A stretch of DNA of 64,000 nt from Planctomycetaceae bacterium (GTDB lineage Bacteria > Planctomycetota > Phycisphaerae > Phycisphaerales > SM1A02): positions 1 to 64,000 of the forward strand of contig CANLMX010000002.1 of assembly GCA_947492385.1 (NCBI GenBank). Reading direction: 5' to 3'. How positions within the stretch are numbered: position 1 is the first letter of the stretch; the number at the start of each line of letters is the position of its first letter. The notes under the pieces were generated by a model. It saw only the letters and a program-made list of their open reading frames with translations, had not been told where the DNA came from and searched no databases. This document shows, piece by piece, positions 1-7,612 of this stretch. A program made the translations under genes and the position numbers.

Positions 1-203
1 CAACCATCGGAGCCGCCGGCCTGCTGCTGGCCCTCACCGCATGCGGATCGGGCGCACCGTCGTCGAAGCCGGTGCCGAAGAACGACGCCCCGCCGCCGGC
101 GGGCAGCATCGAGAGCCCGACGTCCGCGATGAAGAAGCGGATGGGTTCGGCAGACGGCGCGGCGGCCCAGAACGCCGACTCAGGCACGGTCAAGAAGCCC
201 TGA
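1..203 (+). CDS. C-terminal part of a small lipoprotein (5' end outside window)
   Basis: The reading frame begins at base 3 and ends with TGA at 201-203, leaving about 66 residues. The first visible residues are a hydrophobic signal-peptide core ending in a lipobox-like LTAC followed by G, so only the first few residues are missing. After the cysteine the chain is short, Pro/Ala/Ser-rich and hydrophilic, with no recognisable domain. It is probably a small lipid-anchored protein of unknown function. It converges on the aminotransferase gene, with a hairpin terminator between the two. Confidence 0.6.
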   Translation, partial: TIGAAGLLLALTACGSGAPSSKPVPKNDAPPPAGSIESPTSAMKKRMGSADGAAAQNADSGTVKKP

Positions 204-243
204 CGCGCGGGGCCACGGCCCCGAGCGCATATGCAACACTTCG

Positions 244-272
244 CGCACGCCCCGGCCACGCCGGGGCGTGCG
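244..272. terminator. Bidirectional hairpin terminator between convergent genes
   Basis: A perfect 12-bp inverted repeat (244-255 and 261-272) with a 5-base loop lies between the convergent lipoprotein and aminotransferase genes. The + strand side is followed by a weak T-rich stretch (TCGTTTCGT). It could serve both strands. Confidence 0.7.
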
Positions 273-286
273 TCGTTTCGTGGGCG

Positions 287-1474
287 TCAGCCGGTGACCA
301 TGAGGTCCCGGAGGATGCCCAGGCCCTCGGCGAGCACCGATGGCTTGGTCGCGAAGCTGAGACGGAAATGCGTGTCCCGACGCGAGAAGACGCCGCCCGG
401 GATGGCCAGCACGCGTCGGTCGATGGCGCGCTCGACGAACTGGTGCCCGGTGAGCCCGAGGCGCTCGGGCACCTTGACGAATGCGTAGAACGCACCCGAA
501 GGCCGCGCGAGTTCAGTGACCCCCGCGAAGGCGTCGACCACCATCTGCCGCCGCCGCTCGTACTCCGTCACCATTGGGGCGAGGTCGACGCCGAAGCTCG
601 GGAGCACGCCCCATTGCGCCATGCTGGGCGCGCAGACGTACGTGTACTGCTGGAACTTCGCGATCTCCTGGACGATGGCCCGCGGGCCGGCGACGTACCC
701 CATGCGCCAGCCCGTGCATCCGTAGGTCTTGCCGAACCCCCGGATCAGGAGGCACTGGTCGCTGTACCGCGCGGGACTCGGGCAGCGCCCGTCCTCGCGC
801 GCGTCGGAGAAGCAGAACTCGTCGTAGATCTCGTCGCTGATGAGGAGCACGCCCTTGCGTGCGCACAGGTCGACGAGGTCGCGCTGCTCGGCCCCGGAAA
901 GCACCGTGCCGCACGGGTTGCTGGGGCTGCACGCGAGCACCGCCTTCGTGCGCGGCGTGATGCAGCGCTCGACGCGTTCGGCCGTCATCCGGAAGTCGGG
1001 ATAGGTGTCGCAGCAGACCACCGTGCCACCGGTCATCTTCCCGAGCTGCGCGTACATCACGAAGTACGGATCAGGGATGACGATCTCGTCGCCCGGGTCG
1101 AGCAGCGCCATCGCCGCGAGGACGAGCGAGCCGCTCGTCCCGCTGGTGATGATCAGCGACCGGTGGTCCCCCGGGCCGTCCCAGCCGACGTCCTTCGCCA
1201 GGTGCTTCCAGCACGCGTCGATCAGCTCCGGAATGCCCTGCGTGACGGTGTACGCATTGCGGTCGGCGTCGATCGCCGCCTTCGCCGCGTCCTTCATCGA
1301 CTGCGGCACCGGGAAATCCGGTTGCCCGATCGAGAGGTTGATCGGGTCCTTCATCTTCGCGGCGAGGTCGAACACCTTCCGGATGCCGGAGGCGTCGATC
1401 GAGCGCGCGCGCTGAGAGACGAGGGAATGGGACAACTGGCCGGGAAGGCCACCCGACGTGTGCGCGGTGGTCAT
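287..1474 (-). CDS. Pyridoxal-phosphate aminotransferase, class I/II (aspartate aminotransferase-like)
   Basis: This 395-residue protein has the full fold-type I aminotransferase pattern: SPSNPCGT (Asn186), SDEIYDEF (Asp214, Tyr217), the Schiff-base lysine in GFGKTYG (Lys249), Arg257 in GWRMGY, and the carboxylate-binding Arg371 in FRLSF. These residues are known to bind PLP and an alpha-carboxylate. The family transfers amino groups between amino acids and 2-oxo acids. The exact substrate (aspartate, aromatic or other) cannot be read from the sequence. It is the last gene of a four-gene minus-strand run, 4 bases after the small basic protein gene, and ends at a hairpin terminator. Confidence 0.9.
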   Translation of the reverse strand: MTTAHTSGGLPGQLSHSLVSQRARSIDASGIRKVFDLAAKMKDPINLSIGQPDFPVPQSMKDAAKAAIDADRNAYTVTQGIPELIDACWKHLAKDVGWDGPGDHRSLIITSGTSGSLVLAAMALLDPGDEIVIPDPYFVMYAQLGKMTGGTVVCCDTYPDFRMTAERVERCITPRTKAVLACSPSNPCGTVLSGAEQRDLVDLCARKGVLLISDEIYDEFCFSDAREDGRCPSPARYSDQCLLIRGFGKTYGCTGWRMGYVAGPRAIVQEIAKFQQYTYVCAPSMAQWGVLPSFGVDLAPMVTEYERRRQMVVDAFAGVTELARPSGAFYAFVKVPERLGLTGHQFVERAIDRRVLAIPGGVFSRRDTHFRLSFATKPSVLAEGLGILRDLMVTG

Positions 1475-1478
1475 CGGA

Positions 1479-1757
1479 TCACTTCTTCGGAGCGGCCTTG
1501 GCGGCCGGGGCCGCAGCCTTGGCGCCGGCCGCGGGCTTCGCGCCCTTCGCGTCGGCAGCGCCCTCGGCCTCGGCCTTCTTGGGCTTCTTGCCGGCGGCGA
1601 CCTTGATGCTGCGGACCTTCACGAGCCCAAGTGCGCCCTTCGAGGTGTCGAAGCGCTCCTCTTCCTTGAGCTTCGCGATGCGCTCGGCGCGGGTCAGCAC
1701 GTTGCGGTGCTGGTTGAGGGCGCCGGACTTGGTCTTGAGGCTGCGGTGGAGGCTCAT
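1479..1757 (-). CDS. PVC-type small basic protein with Ala/Lys/Pro-rich tail
   Basis: The first 53 or so residues (starting MSLHRSLKTK, with RNVLTRAERI and LGLVKVRSIKV) match the short, highly basic family found across Planctomycetes, Verrucomicrobia and Chlamydiae. Members are usually only about 50-60 residues and may be RNA- or ribosome-associated; the role is unproven. Here a tail of about 38 residues, almost all Ala, Lys, Pro and Gly, is added and resembles histone-H1-like or ribosomal extensions. It lies between the membrane protein gene and the aminotransferase gene in the same direction. The family is a useful marker of PVC ancestry. Confidence 0.75.
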   Translation of the reverse strand: MSLHRSLKTKSGALNQHRNVLTRAERIAKLKEEERFDTSKGALGLVKVRSIKVAAGKKPKKAEAEGAADAKGAKPAAGAKAAAPAAKAAPKK

Positions 1758-1787
1758 GGGGTTCGTCTCTGGGTTCGTGTCAAACGG

Positions 1788-2477
1788 TCACTGGAACTTC
1801 TCGGGATACGCCTGGCTGAAGTCTTGGTTGATCCGCGGTGCGGTCTTCTTCCACTTCTCGCCAACGGACTTGATCTTCGCCTCGAGTGACTTGATCTCCG
1901 GGCTCGCCTTGTCCTTGGCGTCGGCATAGCCGGGGAGCACGATCACTTTGCGAAGCAGCGCAGTATTGTCGGGAACGAGGTGCGCATCAAGTCCATTCAG
2001 CCGGCAGAACTCCACCATCTCGGCGGCGCGCTCGCTTGAAGGGTGCCCAAGCACGAAGTAGCGCATGCCCTTGACGCGGGGATCGCCATTGTTATCGGTT
2101 GCAGCCGCCTTGGGCAACGGGTCGGTCGAAGGGGAACCTCCCGCGGATTTTCCGCCGAGCGACGGGATCTTCGGCGCCGCGCCACCCGCCGGCGTCGACG
2201 GCTCGGTGCGCCCCACCGGGCCGGCAGGCGGCGTCGCCCCTGCACCGCCCGCGGTGGCGCGACCGCGCTGCACCCCGATGCCGTAGGCAATCGCGATGGC
2301 GACGACCACGCCCACCGCGATCATCACGAGCCGCGCGAACGAGACCGTGAAGCTGTCGGGAATGCCGGGGGCATGCCCGTGGCGGCCAGCGCCGGGCGCC
2401 GATGCCCGCGGAGCGGGCGACGCACCACCGGGCTGTCGCATGAGTTCGTAGAGCGCCGGGGCGCCTCGTCGTGCCAT
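1788..2477 (-). CDS. Single-pass membrane protein with a C-terminal periplasmic domain
   Basis: This 229-residue protein has a Pro/Ala/Gly-rich cytoplasmic start, one transmembrane helix near residues 47-69 (LVMIAVGVVVAIAIAYGIGV), then a low-complexity Gly/Pro/Ser linker. A compact C-terminal domain of about 100 residues begins RYFVLGHPSS and contains a repeated beta-alpha pattern. The layout resembles SPOR-type cell-wall proteins, but I cannot show a SPOR match from sequence alone. The start lies 7 bases after a TAAACT box that overlaps the stop codon of the upstream isomerase gene, so it may have its own leaderless transcript as well as operon read-through. Confidence 0.6.
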   Translation of the reverse strand: MARRGAPALYELMRQPGGASPAPRASAPGAGRHGHAPGIPDSFTVSFARLVMIAVGVVVAIAIAYGIGVQRGRATAGGAGATPPAGPVGRTEPSTPAGGAAPKIPSLGGKSAGGSPSTDPLPKAAATDNNGDPRVKGMRYFVLGHPSSERAAEMVEFCRLNGLDAHLVPDNTALLRKVIVLPGYADAKDKASPEIKSLEAKIKSVGEKWKKTAPRINQDFSQAYPEKFQ

Positions 2478-2484
2478 GGCGCGG

Positions 2485-2490
2485 AGTTTA
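2485..2490 (-). promoter_or_regulatory. -10-like box TAAACT overlapping the upstream stop codon
   Basis: On the minus strand TAAACT ends 7 bases before the ATG at 2477. Its first three bases are the TAA stop of the isomerase gene. No TTGACA-like -35 is evident. The spacing would place transcription start at or beside the A of the ATG. Confidence 0.5.
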
Positions 2491-3267
2491 GTGGATCGGC
2501 GCGCCGGAGACCGCCGCTCCCCACGCGCCGAGCGCCCGCCTCACCGCGTCCGCGGGTTCGATCCACTGCCGGGCATCGATGATGGGAAGCCCCGGCGCGC
2601 CCATGAGCTCGATGGCCACCCGGAGCGCCAGGAGGTCGAGCCGGCCGCCTGGCTCACCGGGCGGCATGCGCATCCCGGTGCGGGACAGGTCGCTGATGCG
2701 GACCGAAACGCACCGTGCGCCGATGCGGGCGAGCTCCCCGGCCGGGTCCAAGCCCTGCGCCAGCGAGCCGGCCGTATCGATCGACGCGCCGACCGGGGGC
2801 CATGGCACGTTTGTCGCGCCTCCCGCGTCCGCGATGCGCACCCCGTGCCGGTCGGCCGCGGCCGCGATCGCCGCGACGGCCTCGGCCCGCCGCGCGCGGG
2901 CCGGCGCGTCGTCATCCGGGACCTCAGGAAGCTCCAGCGTGACCGGGGCGCGCCCCAGTTCCCCGGCAAGCTCGCATGCGGCGACGGCCGCGTCGATCGC
3001 CCGTTCGGCGTGCGCCGGATCGAGGAAGTGCGCGGGCGGAATCCACGCATCGATCCCGGACGCGACCAGCTCGCTTCGCACCAGCGTGGCAACCAGGTCG
3101 CGCCGGGCGCTCGCGCCGAGTTCGCGCGGCCGCATGCCGGGCTGCGTGGCACTGAGCTGCGCACCGCGTGCACCCATGGACCGGAGCATGGCGAACGCAC
3201 GCTGCGGATTCCCGAGCGGGGCGATCGTCACCCCCACCATCTGCTGGGTTGCCCGTGCGTCGCTCAT
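2488..3267 (-). CDS. Sugar phosphate isomerase/epimerase-like TIM-barrel protein
   Basis: The 259-residue product has the AP endonuclease 2-like xylose isomerase barrel pattern: repeating beta-alpha units with acidic strand ends (VTLELPEVPDD, IADAGG, SVRISDL, LPIIDAR). This family covers sugar isomerases, epimerases and dehydratase-like enzymes that use a divalent metal. Substrate cannot be predicted, and several usual metal ligands are hard to place, so a divergent or non-catalytic member is possible. The ATG at 3267 was chosen because the longer frame would run over the divergent endonuclease III gene, and because a TACGCT box sits 7 bases upstream. It is the first gene of a four-gene minus operon. 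Confidence 0.65.
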   Translation of the reverse strand: MSDARATQQMVGVTIAPLGNPQRAFAMLRSMGARGAQLSATQPGMRPRELGASARRDLVATLVRSELVASGIDAWIPPAHFLDPAHAERAIDAAVAACELAGELGRAPVTLELPEVPDDDAPARARRAEAVAAIAAAADRHGVRIADAGGATNVPWPPVGASIDTAGSLAQGLDPAGELARIGARCVSVRISDLSRTGMRMPPGEPGGRLDLLALRVAIELMGAPGLPIIDARQWIEPADAVRRALGAWGAAVSGAPIH

Positions 3268-3274
3268 GCGCAGG

Positions 3275-3280
3275 AGCGTA
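3275..3280 (-). promoter_or_regulatory. -10-like box TACGCT, 7 bases before ATG
   Basis: TACGCT on the minus strand ends 7 bases before the isomerase ATG at 3267. It forms a divergent pair with the TACACT box of endonuclease III only 14 bases away. Both imply leaderless mRNAs. Confidence 0.5.
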
Positions 3281-3293
3281 GCGCGCGCGGACC

Positions 3294-3299
3294 TACACT
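3294..3299 (+). promoter_or_regulatory. -10-like box TACACT that decides the nth start
   Basis: TACACT ends 2 bases before the ATG at 3302 and 8 bases before the ATG at 3308. A transcript starting about 7 bases after the box could only include the second ATG, so 3308 is preferred. Confidence 0.5.
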
Positions 3300-3307
3300 C
3301 GATGCCG

Positions 3308-4126
3308 ATGGCCACGCGAGCGACCGCAGCCCCGAATCCCGGCGCCCCACCGCACGACCCGTCCCATCCGCCGATTCCGTTCGCGCTGCCCAGGCCGTCG
3401 CCCGCACGGAAGGAACGCGCACGGGCCCTGCTTGCGGCGCTCGACGCACGGTATCCCGAGGCCGAGTGCAGGCTGCATTGGACGAAGCCGCATGAACTCC
3501 TGGTCGCGACGATCCTGAGCGCGCAGGCCACCGATGAATCCGTGAACGCGGCGACCCCCGGGCTCTTCGCTCGCTTCCCCTCCCCCGCGGACCTCGCCCG
3601 CGCCACGCCAGACGACATCGCCCCCTTCATCCGGACGATCGGGCTGTGGCGCATGAAGGCCCGCGCCGTCCACGAATCGATGGCGGCGCTCGTCGAGCGG
3701 CACGGCGGCGAGGTGCCCCGCGACATGGACGCACTGCTCGCCTTGCGCGGCGTGGCACGCAAGACGGCCAACGTGGTACTGGGCAACTGCTTCGGGATCC
3801 AGGCCGGCGTGGTGGTCGACACGCATGTGGGCCGGTTGGCGAAGCGGCTCGGGCTGTCGCGGCACGACGACCCCGGGAAGGTTGAGCGCGACCTCATGGC
3901 GCTCTTTCCCCGCGATCGCTGGTGCGACCTCAGCCACCTGCTCATCTTCCACGGGCGCGCCGTCTGCCGCGCGCGCGGCAACGCGTGCGGCGCGGATGCC
4001 ATCTGCCGGGAGTGGTGCTCGGAGGCGGCCCGGATGGCGCGCGAGGAAGCCGCAGCCCCGCGACCGGCTACTGGACGTCGCCGCGACCCTCGAACACCGG
4101 CGCCTCGCCCACGGCGACCGGCTTGA
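3308..4126 (+). CDS. nth: Endonuclease III-like DNA glycosylase/AP lyase
   Basis: This 272-residue protein of the HhH-GPD family removes oxidised pyrimidines and cuts the resulting abasic site in base excision repair. The helix-hairpin-helix reads LRGVARKTANVVLG with the catalytic lysine at about 152, and the catalytic aspartate (about 171) is in VVDTHVGRLAKRLG. Four cysteines for a [4Fe-4S] cluster are present (220, 227, 233, 237), but their spacing is CX6CX5CX3C rather than the usual CX6CX2CX5C. There is a Pro-rich N-terminal extension of about 30 residues and a basic, Pro-rich C-terminal tail. The 3' end overlaps the convergent propeller gene by 59 bases. An alternative start is ATG 3302. 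Confidence 0.9.
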   Translation: MATRATAAPNPGAPPHDPSHPPIPFALPRPSPARKERARALLAALDARYPEAECRLHWTKPHELLVATILSAQATDESVNAATPGLFARFPSPADLARATPDDIAPFIRTIGLWRMKARAVHESMAALVERHGGEVPRDMDALLALRGVARKTANVVLGNCFGIQAGVVVDTHVGRLAKRLGLSRHDDPGKVERDLMALFPRDRWCDLSHLLIFHGRAVCRARGNACGADAICREWCSEAARMAREEAAAPRPATGRRRDPRTPAPRPRRPA

Positions 4127-5642
4127 CGAGGATGAACCCGCCGTGGAGCGTGATCACGGCGGCACCGCCACCGATGCGCTCGGGATACACGTAGAGCGGC
4201 GGTCCCTCGAATCGGAACGCCTTCCGCACCTCGATGACGCCGGACGCAGCACGGGCGCGGGATGCATCCGTCGGCGGCTTCGGCCGTCCCCGCTCATCGA
4301 GCTCGGGCGCGGCCTCCACGCGGCGGAGCACGTCGAGGCCGCGATCATGGCCGATCCACACGTCGCCGTCGACGAGCGCAATGCAGGTGACGTGGTGCGA
4401 CCCCTCGGGAACGTACCGGTCGGTCGCGGGCCCGTGACGGATCTCGACCGCCCGGCGCACTTCGTTGCCCGCCGCGTCCTTCTCCTTGATGATGCGGGCC
4501 GATCCCCAGGCAGCGGTCACCTCGGGGTCGACGGCGGTGACGAGCTCGGTGGTCTTGTCGGTGACCTCCGGCTCGCTTCCGACGCGCCACATCCAGAACC
4601 CCTCGCGCCCGCCGGCCAGGATCCGGCGCCCGTCGCTGATGGCCACCTCGAGCAGGCCGGGCTGCCGGTCGACGTTGTAGAAGGTGTCCGCATCGCGCTT
4701 GCCCTCCGCGCGGTGGCGGTACATGGCACGCCCGAACGACCCGCACACGGCGTAGTGGTTCGGGCGCAGCGCGCCGATGTCGCGCCCGCCGCGAAGCGCG
4801 ATCTCCTCGCCGTCGACGAGTTGCGTACCCTCGATGCGCCAAGTGTGGAGCGCGCGGTCGTTCAGGGCGAACAGGCGGTCGTCCAGGACGCGCACCGATC
4901 GCACGACGCCGGGGATGGCCTTGTGCGAGGTCTCGGCGAACGCCGCGGTCATGAGCCCGACCGTGGCTCCATTGGATCCCTGCAGCGCGAACGAGAATCC
5001 ACCCTCGGGCCCGCTGCCGGGCGGCAGCGGTGCGATGTCGGTCGCGGCGCCGAGGTACCGGCCCTCCGGGATCGTGACGAGCCGGCGCCCGGCCACCGCG
5101 ACCGGACCCGCGGGCGTCGAAACGACGCGGCCCACGGGCTTCCCCTTCATGAACACCACGCGGTCGGAGATGCGAACGACCCCGTCCGGTCCGGAGACCC
5201 ACACGTCGTCGGCGGCGAACGAGACGTGCTTCGGGTCGACACCGAGGTCGGCCGCCGCAACGGTCCGGACCACGCGCGGCTCCGAGGCGTCCGACACGTC
5301 GATCTCGACGAACGCCGTGTGGGCGCTCACGACGTACGCGTGGTCGCCGTGGACCGCCATGTCGACCACCGCACCGCCCTCGCCGAACGGCACGGCGTCG
5401 ACCCGGCCGAGCTCCCGCCCGTTCGTGACGTCGATCGTCATCACCCGGTGACCGAACGCCTGGATCCAGCGAGTTCCCTCGGCGTGCAGCACGTGGTGCG
5501 TGCCGCCTGCATGCTGGGCCACCTGCAATTCGCGCGGACGGCGGTCAGTGCGGTCCTCGCGCACGTACTGCGGGGTGCATGCGGCCGCGCCAAGGAGCGC
5601 GAGCATGGCGGCCGGCCGTGCGATGGACAGGGCGCAACGCAT
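4068..5642 (-). CDS. Exported beta-propeller-like lipoprotein of unknown function
   Basis: The 524-residue protein starts with a lipoprotein signal (MRCALSIARP, hydrophobic core, LGAAAC). The rest is built of repeated short beta-strand units such as AYVVSAHTAFVEIDVSDAS, VWVSGPDGVVRISDR and VWIGHDRGLDVL, typical of LVIVD/YVTN/NHL-like propellers. Such proteins usually act in the periplasm or on the outer membrane as binding scaffolds. No catalytic motif was found. The start at 5642 was chosen because of the signal peptide, and because the longer frame would cover the divergent TPR gene. A TACCCT box lies 6 bases upstream. The stop lies inside the 3' end of nth. Confidence 0.65.
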   Translation of the reverse strand: MRCALSIARPAAMLALLGAAACTPQYVREDRTDRRPRELQVAQHAGGTHHVLHAEGTRWIQAFGHRVMTIDVTNGRELGRVDAVPFGEGGAVVDMAVHGDHAYVVSAHTAFVEIDVSDASEPRVVRTVAAADLGVDPKHVSFAADDVWVSGPDGVVRISDRVVFMKGKPVGRVVSTPAGPVAVAGRRLVTIPEGRYLGAATDIAPLPPGSGPEGGFSFALQGSNGATVGLMTAAFAETSHKAIPGVVRSVRVLDDRLFALNDRALHTWRIEGTQLVDGEEIALRGGRDIGALRPNHYAVCGSFGRAMYRHRAEGKRDADTFYNVDRQPGLLEVAISDGRRILAGGREGFWMWRVGSEPEVTDKTTELVTAVDPEVTAAWGSARIIKEKDAAGNEVRRAVEIRHGPATDRYVPEGSHHVTCIALVDGDVWIGHDRGLDVLRRVEAAPELDERGRPKPPTDASRARAASGVIEVRKAFRFEGPPLYVYPERIGGGAAVITLHGGFILVKPVAVGEAPVFEGRGDVQ

Positions 5643-5648
5643 CTTGGC

Positions 5649-5654
5649 AGGGTA
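5649..5654 (-). promoter_or_regulatory. -10-like box TACCCT, 6 bases before ATG
   Basis: TACCCT on the minus strand ends 6 bases upstream of the ATG at 5642, predicting a leaderless propeller-lipoprotein mRNA. The divergent TPR gene has its own box 12 bases further on. Confidence 0.5.
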
Positions 5655-5665
5655 TCCGCATCTGC

Positions 5666-5671
5666 TAGCGT
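5666..5671 (+). promoter_or_regulatory. -10-like box TAGCGT, 10 bases before ATG
   Basis: TAGCGT ends 10 bases before the ATG at 5682. It is the only promoter-like element in the 39-base divergent gap on this strand. Confidence 0.4.
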
Positions 5672-5681
5672 GAGGGGTGCG

Positions 5682-6020
5682 ATGAACGATCCACGACCCG
5701 CCGCAGGCATGGGAGACCGCCTCGCGCGCCTCCTCGAGATGCTCGAGCGCGAGCCCGGGGACGCCTTCTGCCTGTACGGGATCGCCCAGGAGCACGCCCG
5801 CGCTGGACGCCACGCCGAGGCGCTCGGCTGGTACGACCGCGCCCTCGCGTCCGATCCGGCGTACTGCTACGCGTACTTCCACAAGGCCCGTTCCCTCGAG
5901 GAGCTCGACCGCGCCGAAGACGCGTGCGCCACGCTGCGCACGGGCATCGACGCGGCCCGACGCGCGGGCGACTCGCACGCGCTTGGGGAGATGCGCGGAT
6001 ACCTCGACCAGCTGGAGTGA
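5682..6020 (+). CDS. Small TPR protein
   Basis: This 112-residue soluble protein has two recognisable TPR helices pairs: FCLYGIAQEHARAGRHAEAL with WYDRALASDP, then YAYFHKARSLEELDRAEDA. TPRs bind peptides and assemble complexes, and no partner is evident. It heads a + strand run (TPR, RecX, lipoprotein, rhodanese, CdsA) with overlaps or gaps of 2 bases, indicating co-transcription. The ATG at 5682 was chosen because the frame upstream is antisense to another gene. Confidence 0.7.
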   Translation: MNDPRPAAGMGDRLARLLEMLEREPGDAFCLYGIAQEHARAGRHAEALGWYDRALASDPAYCYAYFHKARSLEELDRAEDACATLRTGIDAARRAGDSHALGEMRGYLDQLE

Positions 6021-6022
6021 CC

Positions 6023-6655
6023 ATGGCCACGCGCACCCGCCGGAACCCTCCGATCGACGCGCTGCGCGCGCTCACCGCCGATCCGAACGTCGTCGAGGTC
6101 CGCGTCGGCGGGCGCACCGTCGCCACCCTTCCGCGCGCGCGGGCAGAGGCGCTCGGCGCTGCGGTGGGCACCGCGTGGACGCCTGCGCTTGCGGCGCGCG
6201 TCGGAGCCGCCGCGGCCGAGGCGCTCGCGCGCGAGGCGGCGCTCGCGTTCCTCGCTCGGCGCGCGTGGAGCGCGGCGCTCCTGGCCGCGCGGTTGGTCCG
6301 CGCGGGACACGACGAACGCGCGGCGGCCGACGCCGTGGCTGCGCTCGTCGCCGACGGATGGCTCGACGACCGCGCCTACGCACAGGCACGCGCAGGCCAG
6401 CTCTCGCGCCGCGGCGCGATGGCGGCCGAGGCGCTCGAACACGCGCTGGTCGAGGAGGGCGTCGCCGAGCGCGTCGCCCGCGCCGCCGCGAAGGGCGAGG
6501 CCGGAAGCACCGACGACCTCGTGCGGGAGGCACGGGCCGCACGCCGTGCCGGCCACGGCGCATCGCGGGTCGCGGGGCGCTTCGCGCGGCGGGGATTTGA
6601 CGCGGATACCATCCGAACGGCGCTTGAACGCGCCGGGTACGACCTCGACGCATGA
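6023..6655 (+). CDS. recX: RecX-family regulatory protein
   Basis: The 210-residue protein is alpha-helical and Ala/Arg-rich with RecX-type repeats: a three-helix unit ending in LVADGWLDDRAYAQARA (the characteristic G-[WY]-[LI]-[DN]-[DE]-x-x-[FY]-A motif) and a C-terminal ARRGFDADTIRTALERAG unit. RecX proteins bind RecA filaments and limit recombinase activity. recA is not in this window. The start ATG follows the TPR gene stop by 2 bases, and the end shares an ATGA overlap with the next gene. Confidence 0.8.
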   Translation: MATRTRRNPPIDALRALTADPNVVEVRVGGRTVATLPRARAEALGAAVGTAWTPALAARVGAAAAEALAREAALAFLARRAWSAALLAARLVRAGHDERAAADAVAALVADGWLDDRAYAQARAGQLSRRGAMAAEALEHALVEEGVAERVARAAAKGEAGSTDDLVREARAARRAGHGASRVAGRFARRGFDADTIRTALERAGYDLDA

Positions 6656-7230
6656 TGACCCACCCCACGAACACGAGCACCTGGCGAGCGACCGTGACGC
6701 ACGCGTCCGCGGCCATCCCCGCCCTGCTCGCCTTCGGGGTGCTGTCGATGCTCCCCGGTTGCCAGAACCCGAGCGCGACGCTGGTGCATGCAGGAGACGA
6801 TCCTCTGCCCGACCTGGCGCCGGAGCGCGAGGCCGAGCTTTCGCGTCACGACGGGGTCAGCACGCTCGAAGGCACGCCCGCTCCCGCGATGCCGGCGCCG
6901 AGCGCCACTTCGCTCGACCGGACGGCGTGGTCCACGGTCACCGTCAACCAGCCGCGCGGCCAGGTCGAGGTGCAGCCCACGTACTACCGCCTGTACCAGG
7001 GCAACCCCGACGATCCGCGCGCCAACGGCAGCTACCCGACCACGGCCACGGCGCTGCGAACCGGCGGCGGCCGCCCGACGGCGCTGCAGGACATGGCCGC
7101 AGCGCCGGTGGTCGGCATCTTCTGGATGGTCATCGCGCCGGGCCACGTGATCGTGGTGCCGCCGTGGACCGTGCGTCGACAGCCGGACGGCGGGTTCGAG
7201 GTCCTTCCCCCGACGGAGGGCGCGCCGTGA
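6652..7230 (+). CDS. Hypothetical lipoprotein
   Basis: This 192-residue protein has an N-terminal export signal (AAIPALLAFGVLSMLPGC, lipobox LPGC at about residue 37). The mature part is polar with a central segment QVEVQPTYYRLYQGNPDDPRA and a hydrophobic patch VVGIFWMVIAPGHVIVVPPW near the C terminus that could be a membrane-associated strand or helix. No known domain is recognised. The start forms an ATGA overlap with recX, and the stop forms a GTGA overlap with the rhodanese gene, so translation is probably coupled. Confidence 0.65.
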   Translation: MMTHPTNTSTWRATVTHASAAIPALLAFGVLSMLPGCQNPSATLVHAGDDPLPDLAPEREAELSRHDGVSTLEGTPAPAMPAPSATSLDRTAWSTVTVNQPRGQVEVQPTYYRLYQGNPDDPRANGSYPTTATALRTGGGRPTALQDMAAAPVVGIFWMVIAPGHVIVVPPWTVRRQPDGGFEVLPPTEGAP

Positions 7231-7607
7231 CCGGCACGCCGCTCGACGAACGCGGACTTCCGCCCGGCTACCCGTTCAAGAACGACTGGGAGATCACCCC
7301 GCGCGAGTACCTCAGCCGTCGCGACGCGGGTGAGGCGATCGTCCTCGTCGACTGCCGCACCGCCGCCGAGCGCGACCTTGCGACGATCCCCGGCTCGATC
7401 CACGTCCCGCTCCACGACCTCGCGAACCAGGTGGATGACCTGCGCGAGCACGAGGGAACCCCGATCGTCGTGCATTGCCACCATGGCGCTCGAAGCCTGC
7501 AGGTGACGGCCGCGCTGCGAGCCTACGGATTCGAGGACGTGCGAAGCATGGCCGGCGGCATCCACCTGTGGTCGCTCGACGTCGACCCGTCGGTCCCCGT
7601 CTATTGA
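7227..7607 (+). CDS. Rhodanese-like sulfurtransferase
   Basis: This single rhodanese domain of 126 residues includes the EYLSRRDAGEAIVLVDCRTAAE opening segment, IPGSIHVPL, and the active-site loop CHHGARS with Cys84 and Arg89. These domains carry persulfide sulfur on the cysteine. The small stand-alone form (GlpE/PspE-like) suits cytoplasmic sulfur relay. The start is GTG at 7227, overlapping the previous stop as GTGA. It lies between a lipoprotein gene and cdsA in one operon. Confidence 0.85.
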   Translation: MTGTPLDERGLPPGYPFKNDWEITPREYLSRRDAGEAIVLVDCRTAAERDLATIPGSIHVPLHDLANQVDDLREHEGTPIVVHCHHGARSLQVTAALRAYGFEDVRSMAGGIHLWSLDVDPSVPVY

Positions 7608-7612
7608 CCGCC

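Noticed and set aside
2555..2564. GGTTCGATCC, a tRNA T-loop-like sequence
   Set aside because: It lies inside the isomerase coding region, and no matching acceptor or anticodon stem could be drawn around it.
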